NCBI GenBank assembly: GCA_938003515.1
Contig: CALKYL010000104.1
Location: 1-8,474 of the forward strand
DNA: 8,474 nt
Origin: an uncultured bacterium
Lineage (GTDB): Bacteria > Planctomycetota > UBA1135 > UBA2386
Direction: 5' to 3'
Made by a program: the position numbers and the translations under genes. Numbering within the stretch: the stretch's first letter is position 1; each line of letters begins with the position of its first letter. The notes below the pieces were generated by a model. It was not told the origin of the DNA, ran no database searches, and saw only the letters and a list, made by a program, of their open reading frames with translations. Positions 6,579 to 8,474 of the stretch are shown in pieces.

Positions 6579-6604
6579 CCGGGCCGGGCCGCGTTCGCCG
6601 GGCC
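6579..6604. repeat. Clustered CCGGGCC direct repeats upstream of the sigma gene
   Basis: CCGGGCC occurs at 6579-6585, 6584-6590 and 6598-6604, the first two overlapping by two bases. They sit 54-79 bp upstream of the sigma ATG, next to a T5 run on the minus strand (6572-6576) that is one of the few AT-rich spots here. No convincing -35/-10 pair was found in 6526-6725. A direct-repeat regulator site is possible, but low-complexity GC-rich sequence is an equally good explanation. Confidence 0.25.
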
Positions 6605-6696
6605 AGACGTTCCAGGCACGCCCACTCCGGGACGAAGGGCCTCCCCGGTGGAGGGCTCGAGCGCTGCCAGCACGGCGAACTCCGGGTCGTACGATC

Positions 6697-6717
6697 TCGC
6701 CGAGGGAGGAGCGGCGA
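6697..6717 (-). terminator. Possible terminator hairpin after the antiporter gene
   Basis: TCGCCG and CGGCGA pair over 6 bp around a 9-nt loop, starting 8 nt after the antiporter stop codon on the minus strand. There is no U-tract. Its position fits a transcript end that would separate the antiporter from the sigma-kinase operon. Confidence 0.3.
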
Positions 6718-6720
6718 CCG

Positions 6721-6730
6721 GCTGATCAGC
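6721..6730. repeat. 10-bp palindrome covering the antiporter stop codon
   Basis: GCTGATCAGC is a perfect palindrome that contains the antiporter TGA stop (6726-6728). It may be chance, or part of the 3'-end structure together with the hairpin at 6697-6717. Confidence 0.3.
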
Positions 6731-7985
6731 TAGAGCGCGCGCGCTGCGCGACGATGCGGCGCACGAGCGGGCCGACCGTGAGGCCTTGCACGACGATCGA
6801 GAACACGACGACCACGTAGGTCACCGTCAGGACCGCGTTGCGCCCGTCGAACTCGGGGGTCTTCATCGCGAGTGCGATCGAGATGCCGCCCTTGAGCCCG
6901 CCCCAGGTCAGCACGCTGACGGCGCCGTGACCGATCTCGACGCGACGTCGCAGCGGCTGCATCGGCAGCACGACCGACAGCAGCCGCGCGCCGAGCACGA
7001 GCGGGATCGCCGCGGCGGCGGCCCACAGGTAAGCAGCCCGCGAGTAGTCGATCGCGAACACCTCGACGCCGATCAGCAGGAAGAGCATCGCGTTTAGCGC
7101 CTCGTCGAGGAACGTCCAGACGGTGTCCAGGGCTCCCTGGGTCCGCTGCGACATCGCCCGCGCGCGCCCGCGGTTGCCGATCAGCAGCCCGGCGGCGACC
7201 GCCGCGAGCGGCGCCGACACGTGCAGCCGCGTCGCGGCGAAACCGATCGCAAAGACCACCGCGACCGTGATCAGGATCTCGAGGTTGGCCTCGTCGAGGC
7301 TCTTCAGCGCGCGCTCGGCGACGGCCCCGAGCACGAGCCCGAGCACGACGCCGCCGAGCACCTCCTGACCGAGGAGGACCGCCACGGCCCCGGCGCCCAC
7401 GTCGCTGCCGGCCGCGGCGAAGCCGACGAGCACCGTGAACAGCACCACGCCGACGCCGTCGTTGAAGAGGCTCTCGCCGACGACCTTGATCTCGAGGTCC
7501 TTCGGCGCGCCGGTCGCCTTCATGATGCCGAGCACCGCGATCGGGTCGGTCGGCGAGATCAGCGCGCCGAACACCAGGCACCACGGCAGCGACACGTCGA
7601 CGCCGACGAGTCCGAACAGGCACCACGCGCCGAGACCGGCGACGACCGTGCTGACGAGCGTGCCGACGGTCGCCAGCGTCAGGATCGGCGTCAGCCGCTC
7701 GCGCAGCAGCGCGACGTCGGTGTGCAGCGCGCCGGCGAACAGCAGCAGCGTCAGCATGCCGCTCAGCACCGCGTCGGCGAAGTCGACGCGCAGGACCGCG
7801 CCGCGGACCGCGGCGGCCAGGCCGAGGCCGGGCGCGAGCGCGTCGACGAGCAGCACGCAGAACGACGCGCAGAGCCCCGACACCAGGAGCCCGATGGTGA
7901 ACGGCAGGCGCAACGTGTGGTGGTTGAGCAGGCCGAACGCGGCGGCGAGCACGAGCAGGATCGCGGTGGCGTCGAGCAGGAACAT
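6726..7985 (-). CDS. CPA1 family (NhaP-type) Na+/H+ antiporter
   Basis: This 419-aa inner-membrane protein exchanges protons for sodium or another monovalent cation and helps keep cytoplasmic pH and sodium in balance. About 12-13 hydrophobic helices run from residue 2 to about 405. CPA1 hallmarks are present: LLFAGALHTD (81-90), SPTDPIAVLGIMK (144-156), ESLFNDGVGVVLF (171-183) with the ion-binding pair N175-D176 and E171, SAPLAAVAAGLLIGNRG (257-273), and WGGLKGGISIALAM (361-374). In the last motif K365 stands where most CPA1 members have arginine. There is almost no cytoplasmic tail, so regulatory domains such as TrkA-C are missing. The start at 7985 puts the first TM helix at the N-terminus as is usual; the frame stays open upstream to 8462 but that sequence is not protein-like. 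An ATG at 8033 would add 16 residues, but its GGAGG directly abuts the codon. The cation specificity cannot be read from the sequence. Confidence 0.93.
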   Translation of the reverse strand: MFLLDATAILLVLAAAFGLLNHHTLRLPFTIGLLVSGLCASFCVLLVDALAPGLGLAAAVRGAVLRVDFADAVLSGMLTLLLFAGALHTDVALLRERLTPILTLATVGTLVSTVVAGLGAWCLFGLVGVDVSLPWCLVFGALISPTDPIAVLGIMKATGAPKDLEIKVVGESLFNDGVGVVLFTVLVGFAAAGSDVGAGAVAVLLGQEVLGGVVLGLVLGAVAERALKSLDEANLEILITVAVVFAIGFAATRLHVSAPLAAVAAGLLIGNRGRARAMSQRTQGALDTVWTFLDEALNAMLFLLIGVEVFAIDYSRAAYLWAAAAAIPLVLGARLLSVVLPMQPLRRRVEIGHGAVSVLTWGGLKGGISIALAMKTPEFDGRNAVLTVTYVVVVFSIVVQGLTVGPLVRRIVAQRARSS

Positions 7986-8207
7986 CGGGGCGCGGCGGAC
8001 CCGCCTTGTATCCGCGGCGGGGAAGAGGTGCATCCTCCCGGGCGCGTCGGGACCGCGGCCACCGCCCGCTGGCACCGCTCCGAGCCGGCCCTCCCCGCCG
8101 ATCCCGCATGCGCCCGACCGCGGCGGCCCCCGGACGGGACACCTTGGCGGCCTGCCCGGGCGCCCATATCGTTCCCGCCGCCTCCCCGGTGCCCCTGCGG
8201 CCCGACC
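7986..8207. promoter_or_regulatory. Divergent intergenic region between the antiporter and the right-edge gene
   Basis: This 222-bp stretch separates two divergently transcribed genes and should hold promoters for both. A plausible plus-strand promoter is listed separately. For the antiporter, GGATACAAGG at about 8004-8013 (minus) is the only AT-rich spot near the start, and no clear -35 was found. A small dyad, GGCGG-AC-CCGCC at 7994-8005, occupies the place where a Shine-Dalgarno would be, and none is seen. Confidence 0.45.
8144..8172 (+). promoter_or_regulatory. Candidate promoter of the right-edge gene
   Basis: TTGGCG (8144-8149) and TATCGT (8167-8172) are separated by exactly 17 bp. Each matches the sigma-70 -35 or -10 consensus at four of six positions. 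The -10 box ends 35 bp before the ATG at 8208. An 8-bp palindrome, GCCCGGGC at 8154-8161, lies in the spacer, where a repressor could block the promoter. The match is modest. Confidence 0.4.
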
Positions 8208-8474
8208 ATGCTCGCGAACGTCCTCCGCGTCCTCTCCCTTTCGGTCTTCGTCTGCACCCCATCGCCCGCCCAGCAGCCGACCCCACTGGTCGGCGACCTG
8301 CATCTCGTCGACTACGGCACGGACCTCGACGTGCGCGCGGCGCTGATCGAGGCAGGCGCCTTCTTCGGTGACCTCGGCCGCAGCGGCCTCGCGCGCCTGG
8401 GCACGGCGCCGGCCCGAGCGGCGGCGGCCGGCGCGTCGACGACCGCGCTCGGCGCCATCCACCCCGGCGAGGTC
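8208..8474 (+). CDS. Unrecognised secreted protein, N-terminal part only
   Basis: Only the first 89 codons are in the window; the frame is open to the right edge. The protein begins MLANVLRVLSLSVFVCTPSPAQQ, a typical short signal peptide with likely cleavage near SPA-QQ, so the product is exported. There is no lipobox at the cysteine (VFVC), so it is probably not a lipoprotein. The mature part visible so far (GDLHLVDYGTDLDVRAALIE and onwards) matches no family that I recognise; it is followed by an alanine-rich stretch. No Shine-Dalgarno is seen before the ATG, as for several genes here. The gene is divergent from the antiporter. Its function cannot be assigned from this fragment. Confidence 0.65.
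   Translation, partial: MLANVLRVLSLSVFVCTPSPAQQPTPLVGDLHLVDYGTDLDVRAALIEAGAFFGDLGRSGLARLGTAPARAAAAGASTTALGAIHPGEV

Noticed and set aside
6209..6673. 154-aa minus-strand open frame overlapping the sigma start
   Set aside because: Beyond 6525 it reads the sigma gene in the wrong frame and is proline- and arginine-rich. No homology is recognisable in its first part either.
7986..8462. N-terminal extension of the antiporter by up to 159 residues
   Set aside because: The extension is glycine- and arginine-rich and overlaps the divergent gene. CPA1 proteins normally start just before the first TM helix, as the ATG at 7985 does.
1..8474. CRISPR arrays, insertion sequences, tRNA or rRNA genes
   Set aside because: No regularly spaced repeats, terminal inverted repeats with a transposase, or conserved RNA gene sequence were seen on either strand.

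Overview
This is a very GC-rich window with a strong G/C bias at third codon positions. It carries four complete genes on the minus strand and the start of a fifth gene on the plus strand. An ECF-type sigma factor coupled to a transmembrane Ser/Thr kinase, a secreted quinoprotein-type sugar dehydrogenase and weak Shine-Dalgarno use together suggest a GC-rich member of the Planctomycetota. That assignment rests on gene content and style only, because no rRNA or other phylogenetic marker is present.

Layout from left to right. Positions 1-182 are non-coding and hold a strong hairpin just after the first gene. Positions 183-1721 (minus) encode a secreted PQQ-dependent sugar dehydrogenase family protein (GSDH, 512 aa). 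Positions 1722-2149 form a 428-bp gap with several dyads, a possible -10 box and a clear ribosome binding site for the dehydrogenase. Positions 2150-5899 (minus) encode a 1249-aa receptor-like Ser/Thr kinase. Positions 5896-6525 (minus) encode a 209-aa ECF-like sigma factor whose stop codon overlaps the kinase start (ATGA). Positions 6726-7985 (minus) encode a 419-aa CPA1 (NhaP-type) Na+/H+ antiporter. Positions 7986-8207 form a divergent intergenic region. A plus-strand gene with a signal peptide starts at 8208 and runs off the right edge.

The core of the window is the sigma factor-kinase pair. The genes are translationally coupled and no anti-sigma factor gene is visible, so the kinase is the obvious candidate for controlling the sigma factor. 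Two sequence details support a direct link. First, sigma region 2.2 reads DPTD where ECF factors usually have DAED, so a threonine sits at a normally acidic position. Second, the kinase has a predicted topology of cytoplasmic kinase, one TM helix, about 730 extracytoplasmic residues of unrecognised sequence, and five C-terminal TM helices, as expected of an envelope sensor. Its first ~56 residues also resemble a GntR-type winged-helix core. ECF sigma factors linked to Ser/Thr kinases are known in Planctomycetota. The signal, the target genes and the large sensor domain here cannot be identified from sequence alone.

The dehydrogenase and the antiporter look like independent transcription units. 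Nothing in the sequence proves that they belong to the sigma regulon. No tRNA, rRNA, CRISPR array, insertion sequence or attachment site was seen.
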